Part shown: positions 23,217 through 30,448 of the stretch, piece after piece
How positions within the stretch are numbered: position 1 is the first letter of the stretch
Layout of the letters: every line of letters starts with the position of its first letter
The notes under the pieces: model-generated
What the model saw: only the letters and a program-made list of their open reading frames with translations
Databases searched by the model: none
Told to the model about the DNA's origin: nothing
Made by a program: the position numbers and the translations under genes
DNA from: UMGS172 sp045592985
GTDB taxonomy: Bacteria > Bacillota > Clostridia > Oscillospirales > Acutalibacteraceae
Assembly: GCA_045592985.1 (NCBI GenBank)
Contig: JAZNVU010000048.1
Span: forward strand, 1-32,940
Direction: 5' to 3'
DNA: 32,940 bases

Positions 23217-24089
23217 TTAGTCCTTTTGGGGGATTTTTAAGTCAATAAACGCAGGCGAGTGGTCGGAAATAGGAAAGTAGTAATCGGGTGAATAACGCTC
23301 AAACCTTTTTACTAAAGTTGCCGCATCTTCGGTTACCACAATGTGGTCGATTGCTTTTTCAAAAGGCCGGTCGTAGTAATAGGTTTCATAGCCCGCAGGG
23401 TAGCAGTAATGAAGACCAACACTTTCCTCGGCAAACTCGGTTGCAACGTCGTGTGCGTGTTTATAACCGTTTTTGAAGAATAACTGCAATGCTTCGGTAT
23501 CGTAATGAGTGTTCATGTCTCCAACAACAACGGCAGGGCAGTTGTATTTTGTTTTGAACTCATCGACTTTTTTAAGAAGCAAACCAACCTGATAGGTTCT
23601 TGCCTCGTCGGAATACTCTTGGTATGACGATTTTCCAATATACTCCTTCTCAGATTTCTTCCACCAAAGGTGAGTTGTTGTAAATATAAAGATAAAGCCT
23701 GTTTGTTTTTCGCGGAAAACGGCAATGTTCATAGATTTTGAGCGAACGTCATTAAAACTTCCCTCAAAGCCTTCGATTTTTTCGGGGTAGGACTCAAAAT
23801 GCGAATCTAAAAGTTCAAACTTATCGGCGCGGTACAAAATAGGGGTAAATCGTCCCCAAATAAGCGTGTAATCAAGCCCTGCGGCTAATAAATTTTCTTT
23901 TAGAAGGTCGGCCATCAAAGCCGAGACTTCCTGACCGCCTATGATATCGGGTAATGTATCGCGGTAAATTTGCACAAGTGCACCGACTCGTGCCTTAGCA
24001 GAACAATCTTCACCCTTCTCTTCCCAGGCTTTATGGCTATTATCACAATTCCACACGTTGTGGGTCATCAGTCTTATACGGTTATTCAT
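23217..24089 (-). CDS. Endonuclease/exonuclease/phosphatase family protein
   Basis: A 290-residue cytoplasmic enzyme of the DNase I / sphingomyelinase-like fold. The motifs run in order: MTHNVWNC, GGQEVS (metal Glu), TTHLWW, VVGDMNTHYD (catalytic Asp-Asn), KAIDHIVVT and PISDHSPAFIDL (catalytic Asp-His). Substrates of the fold include phosphodiesters, inositol phosphates, sugar-lipid phosphates and DNA. Its operon partner is a glycosidase-like propeller protein rather than a repair gene, so a role on a phosphorylated sugar or cell-wall compound is the better guess. GAGGGTG precedes the ATG. A likely promoter is at 24218-24245. Confidence 0.85.
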   Translation of the reverse strand: MNNRIRLMTHNVWNCDNSHKAWEEKGEDCSAKARVGALVQIYRDTLPDIIGGQEVSALMADLLKENLLAAGLDYTLIWGRFTPILYRADKFELLDSHFESYPEKIEGFEGSFNDVRSKSMNIAVFREKQTGFIFIFTTTHLWWKKSEKEYIGKSSYQEYSDEARTYQVGLLLKKVDEFKTKYNCPAVVVGDMNTHYDTEALQLFFKNGYKHAHDVATEFAEESVGLHYCYPAGYETYYYDRPFEKAIDHIVVTEDAATLVKRFERYSPDYYFPISDHSPAFIDLKIPQKD

Positions 24090-24217
24090 AATTAAGCACC
24101 CTCAAACATTGTACTGTCGCTTGCTGTAGTGTTAGTGTTGGTTCCCGTTGTCTCGTCGCAAACCGCTTACGTCAAGCAACAGGTTTCTTTGATTTTGATT
24201 TATTCCATTTCAATAAG

Positions 24218-24245
24218 ATTATATCACTTATGCCGTTTAATGCAA
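24218..24245 (-). promoter_or_regulatory. Promoter of the EEP-propeller operon
   Basis: On the minus strand TTGCAT (24245-24240) and TATAAT (24223-24218) are 16 bases apart, giving a leader of about 120 bases in which I see no clear structure. Confidence 0.5.
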
Positions 24246-24358
24246 TGATTTTTATAATAATAATTCACTTTCAAGGCAATTTATTCTAAGGGCAAATTCC
24301 TTTTTATGTCGGCACTTTTGCAGAAAAAAATAAATTGCAAGTTAAAGCACGACAAAGA

Positions 24359-24387
24359 TTGACTTTTATCGACACAAGTTGTACAAT
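24359..24387 (+). promoter_or_regulatory. Promoter of the uracil permease-upp operon
   Basis: TTGACT at 24359-24364 and TACAAT at 24382-24387 with a 17-base spacer. The leader is only about 50 bases. I saw no PyrR attenuator and no riboswitch. The rest of 24090-24441 holds nothing else I can name. Confidence 0.6.
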
Positions 24388-24441
24388 GAGATTAACATGT
24401 GCGAGGCAGTAATGTGTTTCGCCGAAAAGAGGAGGATAAAA

Positions 24442-25842
24442 ATGGCAAAAAATCTTGTTTACGACATTAAAGACAAACCCGCGTTTAGCAAACTTATAGT
24501 CTTTGCTATTCAGCAGTTGCTGGCTATTATGGCTGCAACTATCGCCGTTCCTGCTATTGTGGGTAACGGAATGACTGCATCTGCAGCACTTTTTGGTGCA
24601 GGTGTCGGTACCATCGTTTATCAACTTTTCACCAAATTCAGAAGCCCCGTTTTCCTTGGTTCTTCCTTCGCATTCATCGGATCTATGTCGGCTGCTTTTG
24701 CCGGTGCTGCTACTGCTAGCCTCGGCTATTTGGGACTTTTAATCGGTGCCTTGTTTGCAGGACTTGTTTATGTTGTTATTGCTCTTGTTGTTAAGTTTGT
24801 CGGTGTTGGCTGGATTAACAAACTCATGCCCGCCGCAGTTATCGGACCTACTGTTGCACTTATCGGTCTTTCTTTGGCAGGTGCCGCTATTAAAGACGTA
24901 TTCTCGTATGGTCCTCAGAATGGTAACGGCGCATTTATTATGAACACCAGTCTTTGGATTTCATTTATCTGTGCTATGGTAACACTTATTGTTGTTGTTC
25001 TCTGTTCCACCTACGGCAAGAAAATGACTAGACTCATTCCTTTTATCATCGGTGTTTTGGCCGGTTATTTGGTTGGTTTGGTTTTCACCGTTATCGGTTA
25101 TGCCGCAGGCATTGATGCACTCAAGGTTATCGACTTTGGTGTGTTTAAGGCACTTGTTGCTGATGGTGTAAATCTTAAAACTTTTATTGCATTACCTGAG
25201 TTCACTTTTATCGAAGGTTTTAAAGGCTTTAAGGACTTTGACGTAAGTTATCTCGCAACCGTTGCAGTAGCATACATTCCTGTTGCATTCGTTGTATTTG
25301 CCGAGCATATTGCAGACCACAAAAACCTCTCCAGCATTATTGACGAAGATTTGCTTGAGAACCCCGGTCTCCACAGAACACTTCTTGGTGACGGCGTAGG
25401 TTCCATTGCAGGTGCTTTCTTCGGCGGATGCCCCAACACCACCTACGGCGAGTCGGTTGGTTGTGTTGCTATTACTCGCAACGCTTCGGTTGCAACCATC
25501 ACCACAACCGCTATTATGGCAATTCTCATTTCGTTTGTATCGCCATTTGTTGCATTCCTTGATTCTATTCCCGGTTGTGTAATGGGCGGTGTATGTATCA
25601 CACTTTACGGCTTTATCGCTGTTTCGGGTCTTAAGATGATTCAGAAGGTAAACCTTGAGGACAATGCAAACCTCTTTACCGTATCGGTCATTTTGATTAC
25701 CGGTATCGGCGGTATGGCAATGGCTATCGGTAAGGTTACTATTACTGCCATTGCTTGCGCACTTATTCTCGGTATCATTGTTAATATTCTTTTGAACAAA
25801 TTCAAAAAGCCCGAGACAACCGTTTCGGAGGATGAGAAGTAA
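24442..25842 (+). CDS. uraA: Uracil permease (NCS2 family)
   Basis: A 466-residue proton-coupled nucleobase importer with about 14 transmembrane segments. The NCS2 signature NTTYGESVGCVAIT lies near residue 333, and FVVFAEHIADHKNL contains the conserved Glu of transport helix 8. The start is the ATG at 24442, six bases after AGGAGG; an in-frame start at 24379 would lie on the promoter. The stop overlaps the upp ATG (TAATG), so the two are translated together. Import plus phosphoribosylation gives uracil salvage. Xanthine permeases share the fold, but the upp partner favours uracil. Confidence 0.9.
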   Translation: MAKNLVYDIKDKPAFSKLIVFAIQQLLAIMAATIAVPAIVGNGMTASAALFGAGVGTIVYQLFTKFRSPVFLGSSFAFIGSMSAAFAGAATASLGYLGLLIGALFAGLVYVVIALVVKFVGVGWINKLMPAAVIGPTVALIGLSLAGAAIKDVFSYGPQNGNGAFIMNTSLWISFICAMVTLIVVVLCSTYGKKMTRLIPFIIGVLAGYLVGLVFTVIGYAAGIDALKVIDFGVFKALVADGVNLKTFIALPEFTFIEGFKGFKDFDVSYLATVAVAYIPVAFVVFAEHIADHKNLSSIIDEDLLENPGLHRTLLGDGVGSIAGAFFGGCPNTTYGESVGCVAITRNASVATITTTAIMAILISFVSPFVAFLDSIPGCVMGGVCITLYGFIAVSGLKMIQKVNLEDNANLFTVSVILITGIGGMAMAIGKVTITAIACALILGIIVNILLNKFKKPETTVSEDEK

Positions 25843-26483
25843 TGAAAAATTACGATAATGTGGTTATTTTTGACCACCCGCTGATTCGACATAAAATTGC
25901 AATTTTGCGTAACGAAAAAACCAGCATGAAGGAATTTCGTGAGTTGGTTGAAGAAATCACAACACTAATGACCTACGAAAGTCTTAAAAGCGGTGTTCCC
26001 ACTACCGAGATAGAGGTTAAAACTCCGCTTGAAACCTGCACACAGACCATCGTTAAGGACGATTCGGTTGTTATCGTACCAATCCTTAGAGCAGGTCTTG
26101 GAATGGTTAACGGTGTGCACGTTTTGTTCCCGCTTGCTAAGGTCGGTCACATCGGTATGTATCGCGATGAGGAGACCTTGCAACCTCAGACCTATTATTG
26201 CAAACTCCCTTCGGGCATTGAGGATAAACTCGTTATGGTTGTTGACCCTATGCTCGCGACAGGCGGTAGTGCTTGCGACGCTATTCAGATGCTTAAAGAC
26301 AAAGGTTGTAAGCATATTAAATTTATGGCAATTATTGGTGCACCCGAGGGCGTTTCCAAGGTTGCCGAAACCCACCCGGATGTTGATATATACGTTTCAA
26401 CGCTTGACAGATGCTTAAATCAAAACGGATATATTCTTCCCGGTCTTGGCGACGCCGGCGACCGATTGTTCGGCACAAAATAA
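25842..26483 (+). CDS. upp: Uracil phosphoribosyltransferase
   Basis: A 213-residue enzyme that makes UMP from uracil and PRPP. The PRPP loop is VVDPMLATGGSA near residue 129; the N terminus has FDHPLIRHKI, typical of Upp; VPILRAGLGM and the C-terminal YILPGLGDAGDRLFGT (uracil-binding) complete it. It starts on the last base of the permease stop codon, and GGAGGATG stands about eight bases upstream, inside the permease gene. A hairpin terminator follows. Confidence 0.97.
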   Translation: MKNYDNVVIFDHPLIRHKIAILRNEKTSMKEFRELVEEITTLMTYESLKSGVPTTEIEVKTPLETCTQTIVKDDSVVIVPILRAGLGMVNGVHVLFPLAKVGHIGMYRDEETLQPQTYYCKLPSGIEDKLVMVVDPMLATGGSACDAIQMLKDKGCKHIKFMAIIGAPEGVSKVAETHPDVDIYVSTLDRCLNQNGYILPGLGDAGDRLFGTK

Positions 26484-26503
26484 AATATATAATTAAAATA
26501 ACA

Positions 26504-26535
26504 AGCACCCTATTCCGGTTAAGGAATAGGGTGCT
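26504..26535. terminator. Terminator after upp
   Basis: AGCACCCTATTCC at 26504-26516 and its exact complement at 26523-26535 form a 13-pair stem; the T run is short, so the strength is uncertain. Confidence 0.65.
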
Positions 26536-26623
26536 ATTTGTCTGTATTCAAAGCAGATACTTAAATTTCAAAGAGTTTGGACATCCCCAAACACAACTTT
26601 AATTGTAGAGATAGAGTATATAT

Positions 26624-27649
26624 TTACATTAATCCCATACACCAAATAACAACAAGTGCTGTTAATGTAACCAAAGTATCGATGGTAATTCCGTAGAACA
26701 TGGGCTTAAGTCCGGCTTTTTTAAAGTCGGTTATACTTGTTCCCAAACCTATGGCTGCCAAAGCAGTAACCATCAGGAACTTGCTGGTGGTTTTTATAAC
26801 GCCGGATGCCGCCACGGGAATACAGCCTATGCTGTTTAATACGGCCAACAGCAGAAAACCGCCGATAAACCAAGGAATGATTTTTACCATATTTACTTTC
26901 TGACCGTTGTTTGCCGCTTTTAACTCTCTTCGCTTCATGCGAGTGCCGATGTATGCAAAAACCAAAACGGTGGGAATTATTGCAAGGGTTCTGGTGAGTT
27001 TGACCATTGTGGCGAAATCACCCGCAATTTCGGAGAAAGCATATCCCGAAGCGACAACGCTGGCAGTGTCGTTAACCGATGTTCCTGCCCATATTCCATA
27101 GGCAATGTCAGACATGCCCAGTGCTTTGCCCATAATGGGATAAAGGGCTACCATTACCATATCAAAAAGAAATGTCGAGGACATTGCGAAGGCGATGTCT
27201 TTGTCATCAGCGTCGATTACAGGCGAAATAGCCGCTATGGCAGAGCCACCACAGATACCGGTTCCGGCGGAAATCAGATTGCTCAACTTCCAGTTTAATC
27301 CGAAAAGTTTGCGTATTAAATAACCGCCCCCAAAACACATGGCAAATGTGAAAATCATTACAAAAAAGGTCATTTTACCTACAGACATGATAGTATTAAT
27401 GGATAGGGATGCACCCAAAAGGATAATTGCAACCTTCAAGATTCTCTTGGATGTAAATTTGAGTGCAGGTTTCATCCATGCAGGATGAAAGAAACTGTTG
27501 ATAATTGTACCCATAAACAAGGCAATGATAGATGCACCCAATAACTCTCCCGGAATTAGTTTTTCAACTAAGACAGACACTCCTGCTAGCGCAAAGCATA
27601 TAGCAACTCCAAGAATAAACATACAATTTTTTTGGGCTCTTGATTCCAT
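26624..27649 (-). CDS. YeiH/UPF0324 family membrane transporter (putative sulfate exporter)
   Basis: A 341-residue integral membrane protein with about ten helices, opening FILGVAICFALAGVSVLVEK. Family signatures are IILLGASLSI, SAGTGICGGSAIAA, WAGTSVNDTASVVA and IGLGTSITDFKKAG. The family is annotated as putative sulfate exporters, though few members have been tested. AAAGGAGAT precedes the ATG at 27649. It is not beside the cysteine genes. The start lies just after the four-helix-bundle pseudogene, so upstream control may have changed recently. Confidence 0.88.
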   Translation of the reverse strand: MESRAQKNCMFILGVAICFALAGVSVLVEKLIPGELLGASIIALFMGTIINSFFHPAWMKPALKFTSKRILKVAIILLGASLSINTIMSVGKMTFFVMIFTFAMCFGGGYLIRKLFGLNWKLSNLISAGTGICGGSAIAAISPVIDADDKDIAFAMSSTFLFDMVMVALYPIMGKALGMSDIAYGIWAGTSVNDTASVVASGYAFSEIAGDFATMVKLTRTLAIIPTVLVFAYIGTRMKRRELKAANNGQKVNMVKIIPWFIGGFLLLAVLNSIGCIPVAASGVIKTTSKFLMVTALAAIGLGTSITDFKKAGLKPMFYGITIDTLVTLTALVVIWCMGLM

Positions 27650-27661
27650 AATATATCTCCT

Positions 27662-27859
27662 TTAAGCGTTTCAAGCCATTTACTTGTTTCTTTTAATGCG
27701 ATTTTGAGTTTTGCAATGAAACCGGTACGACTATGGTTATATTTAATTTGGGCAATATTGGCACAAACACTTGTGGTACTTCTGCCAAAGTTCCTTTACT
27801 AAATCCAAAACATCAACCGACATTTGCAGTGACAAAACGGAAAGTTTGTCTTCTTTCAT
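27662..27859 (-). pseudogene. Decayed four-helix-bundle (IVP/S23-type) protein gene
   Basis: From an ATG at 27859 the minus strand reads MKEDKLSVLSLQMSVDVLDL, then VKELWQKYHKCLCQYCPN and a stop at 27743 (38 residues). A second segment in another frame (27732 downward) reads TGFIAKLKIALKETSKWLE. Together these look like the start and a C-terminal helix of the four-helix-bundle proteins found in 23S rRNA intervening sequences and near diversity-generating elements, with the middle deleted. The RBS (AGAGGTAA) is intact, and TATAAT lies 17 bases after TTGTGT. The intact front suggests a recent deletion. Confidence 0.55.
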
Positions 27860-28003
27860 GTCTATTACCTCTACCCGATTATATCATTAATTTATACGAA
27901 ACACAACTATATTTTTGTTTCAAAACTTCCGCCACTTCTTTTGGGAGTTCCTGACACCCACCTGCGAGCCATATTCTATATAGGCATCAATGATTCTGCC
28001 TGC

Positions 28004-28023
28004 AAACCCCTCTTATAGGGTTT
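28004..28023. repeat. Small hairpin in the 27860-28120 intergenic stretch
   Basis: AAACCC at 28004-28009 pairs with GGGTTT at 28018-28023. The stretch between the pseudogene and the GH20 promoter shows a short minus-strand frame (ending at 27879) that might be coding debris, but no identifiable gene. Confidence 0.3.
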
Positions 28024-28082
28024 ATTCAAGCATCATTTCGTGCCGAAGGTTGTGACAACACCTAAAACAATACGCTTTCCGA

Positions 28083-28111
28083 TTGACATTTTTATATAAA
28101 AGTGTAATAAT
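28083..28111 (+). promoter_or_regulatory. Promoter of the GH20-like gene
   Basis: TTGACA at 28083-28088 and AATAAT at 28106-28111 with a 17-base spacer; a TG at 28103-28104 makes an extended -10. Confidence 0.45.
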
Positions 28112-28138
28112 AAATTAACATTGTTTTGGGGGCTTTTT

Positions 28139-30025
28139 ATGAAGTTTTGTTTTAGAAATTCAGGTGACGTAAACGAGGGTATTTTGTATGTTGCAAAGGA
28201 TTTGAATTTTGAATTGGCAAATCCCGATGTGGCAGACGTTGTTATAACCGTTAACGAAGTGGACCAAAATGTTGTTTCGGTGTGTTTAGATGAGGACGTT
28301 GCGAGCATTGTCTATGGTGGTGGCAAATCGCGATTTTTCCGCGGTCTTGCAATTCTTGCATCTTGGATAAGCAAAGGCACAACAAAAAAAGAGATTACTG
28401 AGAATCCTATTTTCACAACCAACGGTGCAATGCTTTCGGAAACCAACACCACAAATCTTGATACAACCAAAACAATATTCCGCAAAATGGCGCTTATGGG
28501 TATGAATGCCGTTTTGTTCTATATCGAGGACACCTACGAGCTCCCCGGCAGACCCTATTTTGGATATATGCGTGGCAGTTTTACGAGTGAGCAGTTAAAG
28601 GAATTGGACAGCTATGCGCTGAGTCTTGGCATTGAGCTTATTCCTTGTATACAAACCCTCGGTCATCTTGCTTCGCATCTCAGATGGATTGCTGCCAACC
28701 CTTATAAAGACACTTCTTTTGAATTGCTTGCAGGCAGCAAAGAAACCTACGACCTTATTGGCGATATGTTCAAGACCTGTAAAGAGTGTTTTACAACCCG
28801 CCGTGTTCATATTGGCATGGACGAAACAAAAACGCTCGGCACAGGTACATATCTTGCTCAAAACGGCTATAAAGACCGTAGAGAAATCTATTTTGAGCAT
28901 CTTGAAATGGTTAGAAATCTCGCTTTTGAAAACGGACTTGAACCGATGATGTGGAGTGATATGTTCTTTCGTTTTGCGGGAAAAGATCTTAAAAACTTCC
29001 GCGACTACGACCCGAGAGTTGTGTTCACAGAGGAGGTTAAGGATAAAATTCCGATAGGCGTAAGACAGGTGTTTTGGGACTATTATAACGCGGACGAGGC
29101 TTTTTACGAGACCAACATTATAAAGCACCGCGAACTTTTCGATGAAGACCCGATTTTTGCAGGCGGTGTTTGGTGTTGGAGCGGTTACTGTCCGCTGTAT
29201 TCACGCTCGCTCGAATATACCGTTCCTGCTTTGGATGCCTGCCGTAAAACGGGTGTTAAAGAGATTTTTGCAACGGTTTGGGGAGGTCGTGAGCACAGTA
29301 TTATAATGTCGCTCGCCGGTCTTGCTTGGTATGCCGATTATGACTACCGCGGTAAATTTGACATTGAAGGTGTTAAAGAATGTTTCAGCCGAAGTTGTGA
29401 TGGCGTACTTTATGACGAAATAACGCTCTGCGAGTTGCCTGAACATCCCGACGGCACAAAACTTGGTCTTACCCGCGCTTTAGTACATAACGACCCGCTT
29501 TTGGGACTTGCCGACAAGCACATTGCAGGACTGCCGATGCAGGATTATTATAAAAAAGTGACCGAAAAGCTTCAAGCCGCAAACGGAAACAAGGGAGTTT
29601 TTGCTCTTGCTTATGATACAATTATCAAGGTAAGTTCATTGCTTGAAAACAAGGCGGATTTCGGTGTGCGCTTAAAAAATGCTTACGACAGCAAGGATGA
29701 CGAAGCACTGAAAGAAAGACTTTTGGAGTGCGATGTGATTATCGAGAAAATCAAACTACTTCGTGAAAGCCACCGCACAATGTGGATGCATTACAACACT
29801 CCCTTCGGTTGGGAAGAATTTGATAATGCGTTTGGCGGACTAATTGCACGTTTTGACACAACAAAAGACCGAATTTCAAAATATCTTAGCGGTGAAATTG
29901 ACTGCATTGACGAACTTGAACAAGAACGTTTGAGATTAGACTGCCTTAAAAGCGATTACCCCGAACGCTTTACGGGAAGATTCCTTTGGTGGGGCAGAAA
30001 AATGTATTCGAGCACAACCGAATAA
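28139..30025 (+). CDS. GH20-like beta-N-acetylhexosaminidase
   Basis: A 628-residue enzyme, probably cytoplasmic as no signal peptide is seen. Residues 1-95 resemble the alpha/beta N-terminal domain of hexosaminidases, and about 96-430 form the catalytic barrel. The motif VHIGMDET holds the catalytic Asp228-Glu229 pair; ALMGMNAVLFYIEDTYEL (seen as MGMNAVLFYIEDT), IPCIQTLGHLASHLRW and PMMWSDMFF fit the GH20 barrel. The C-terminal 200 residues are helical. The ATG at 28139 follows GGGGG by six bases; a TTG at 28121 has no site. Substrate is likely a GlcNAc- or GalNAc-containing glycan fragment imported into the cell. It is monocistronic and convergent with the rhamnosidase. Confidence 0.88.
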   Translation: MKFCFRNSGDVNEGILYVAKDLNFELANPDVADVVITVNEVDQNVVSVCLDEDVASIVYGGGKSRFFRGLAILASWISKGTTKKEITENPIFTTNGAMLSETNTTNLDTTKTIFRKMALMGMNAVLFYIEDTYELPGRPYFGYMRGSFTSEQLKELDSYALSLGIELIPCIQTLGHLASHLRWIAANPYKDTSFELLAGSKETYDLIGDMFKTCKECFTTRRVHIGMDETKTLGTGTYLAQNGYKDRREIYFEHLEMVRNLAFENGLEPMMWSDMFFRFAGKDLKNFRDYDPRVVFTEEVKDKIPIGVRQVFWDYYNADEAFYETNIIKHRELFDEDPIFAGGVWCWSGYCPLYSRSLEYTVPALDACRKTGVKEIFATVWGGREHSIIMSLAGLAWYADYDYRGKFDIEGVKECFSRSCDGVLYDEITLCELPEHPDGTKLGLTRALVHNDPLLGLADKHIAGLPMQDYYKKVTEKLQAANGNKGVFALAYDTIIKVSSLLENKADFGVRLKNAYDSKDDEALKERLLECDVIIEKIKLLRESHRTMWMHYNTPFGWEEFDNAFGGLIARFDTTKDRISKYLSGEIDCIDELEQERLRLDCLKSDYPERFTGRFLWWGRKMYSSTTE

Positions 30026-30063
30026 AAATGTATTATGCCGAAATAAACAAAAAACCGACCTAT

Positions 30064-30267
30064 GAGGCACCCTCCGTAAGGAAGGTGCCTCAGTTATATT
30101 CGCCTTACGGCGAGTTATATTGCTTCGCAGTTATATTTGGGCTTCGCCCAAGTGATATTCGCTTCGCGAGTTTTAGGGCGAATATAATATAACTGAAACC
30201 GCAAGGTTTCAATATAACTTTGCCGTTAGGCAAAATATAACTGTGAGACCTGTCTCACAATATCACT
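30064..30267. repeat. Hairpin-linker array with inverted halves
   Basis: Hairpins of differing sequence are at 30064-30091, 30101-30112, 30121-30129, 30138-30150, 30160-30168, 30195-30210, 30219-30234 and 30243-30258. The linker AGTTATATT is at 30092, 30113 and 30129, with AGTGATATT at 30151; its reverse complement AATATAACT is at 30186, 30211 and 30234, with AATATCACT at 30259. So four linkers face one way and four the other, and the centre (30155-30162 with 30178-30185) is itself a palindrome. Linkers of the two halves can pair, giving a long stem with side hairpins in DNA or RNA. No protein is encoded. Confidence 0.75.
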
Positions 30268-30321
30268 TAATACATTTATCTTTGAGATAGGTATCATTTT
30301 AAAGCATGTAATCCACTATGA

Positions 30322-30353
30322 CACTTTCATCAGTTGAAAGTGCTTTTTCTTTT
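30322..30353 (+). terminator. Intrinsic terminator
   Basis: CACTTTCA at 30322-30329 and TGAAAGTG at 30335-30342 form a stem followed by CTTTTTCTTTT, directed along the plus strand, after the hairpin array. Confidence 0.7.
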
Positions 30354-30448
30354 ATAAAAAACGATGGAAGACAACTTCCTTACGAAGTGTCTTCCATTGG
30401 TCGGTTTTTTGTTTTGGCTGTTATTTAACCATTTAGATGCCGATGCTA

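Larger units (their letters stand above)
30045..30414. terminator. Split bidirectional terminator enclosing an insert
   Basis: Sixteen bases at 30045-30060 (AAACAAAAAACCGACC) are exactly complementary to 30399-30414, but 338 bases lie between. The inner right part also has the stem 30364-30372 with 30389-30397. The arms have the A-rich and T-rich ends of a terminator for the convergent GH20 and GH78 genes. The hairpin array appears to sit in what would have been the loop or stem. Confidence 0.55.

Noticed and set aside
24388..24441. PyrR attenuator or purine riboswitch before the permease
   Set aside because: The leader is about 50 bases and shows neither the PyrR-binding loop nor competing terminator stems.
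27733..27954. 73-codon plus-strand frame
   Set aside because: No family or ribosome site; the opposite strand here carries recognisable four-helix-bundle remnants.
27879..27985. Minus-strand frame reading ELPKEVAEVLKQKYSCVSYKL
   Set aside because: It looks protein-like and may be debris of another gene, but I cannot match it to a family and it has no start, so it is not called.
30064..30267. CRISPR array
   Set aside because: The repeated word is only nine bases, spacers are short palindromes and orientation flips halfway; there are no cas genes.
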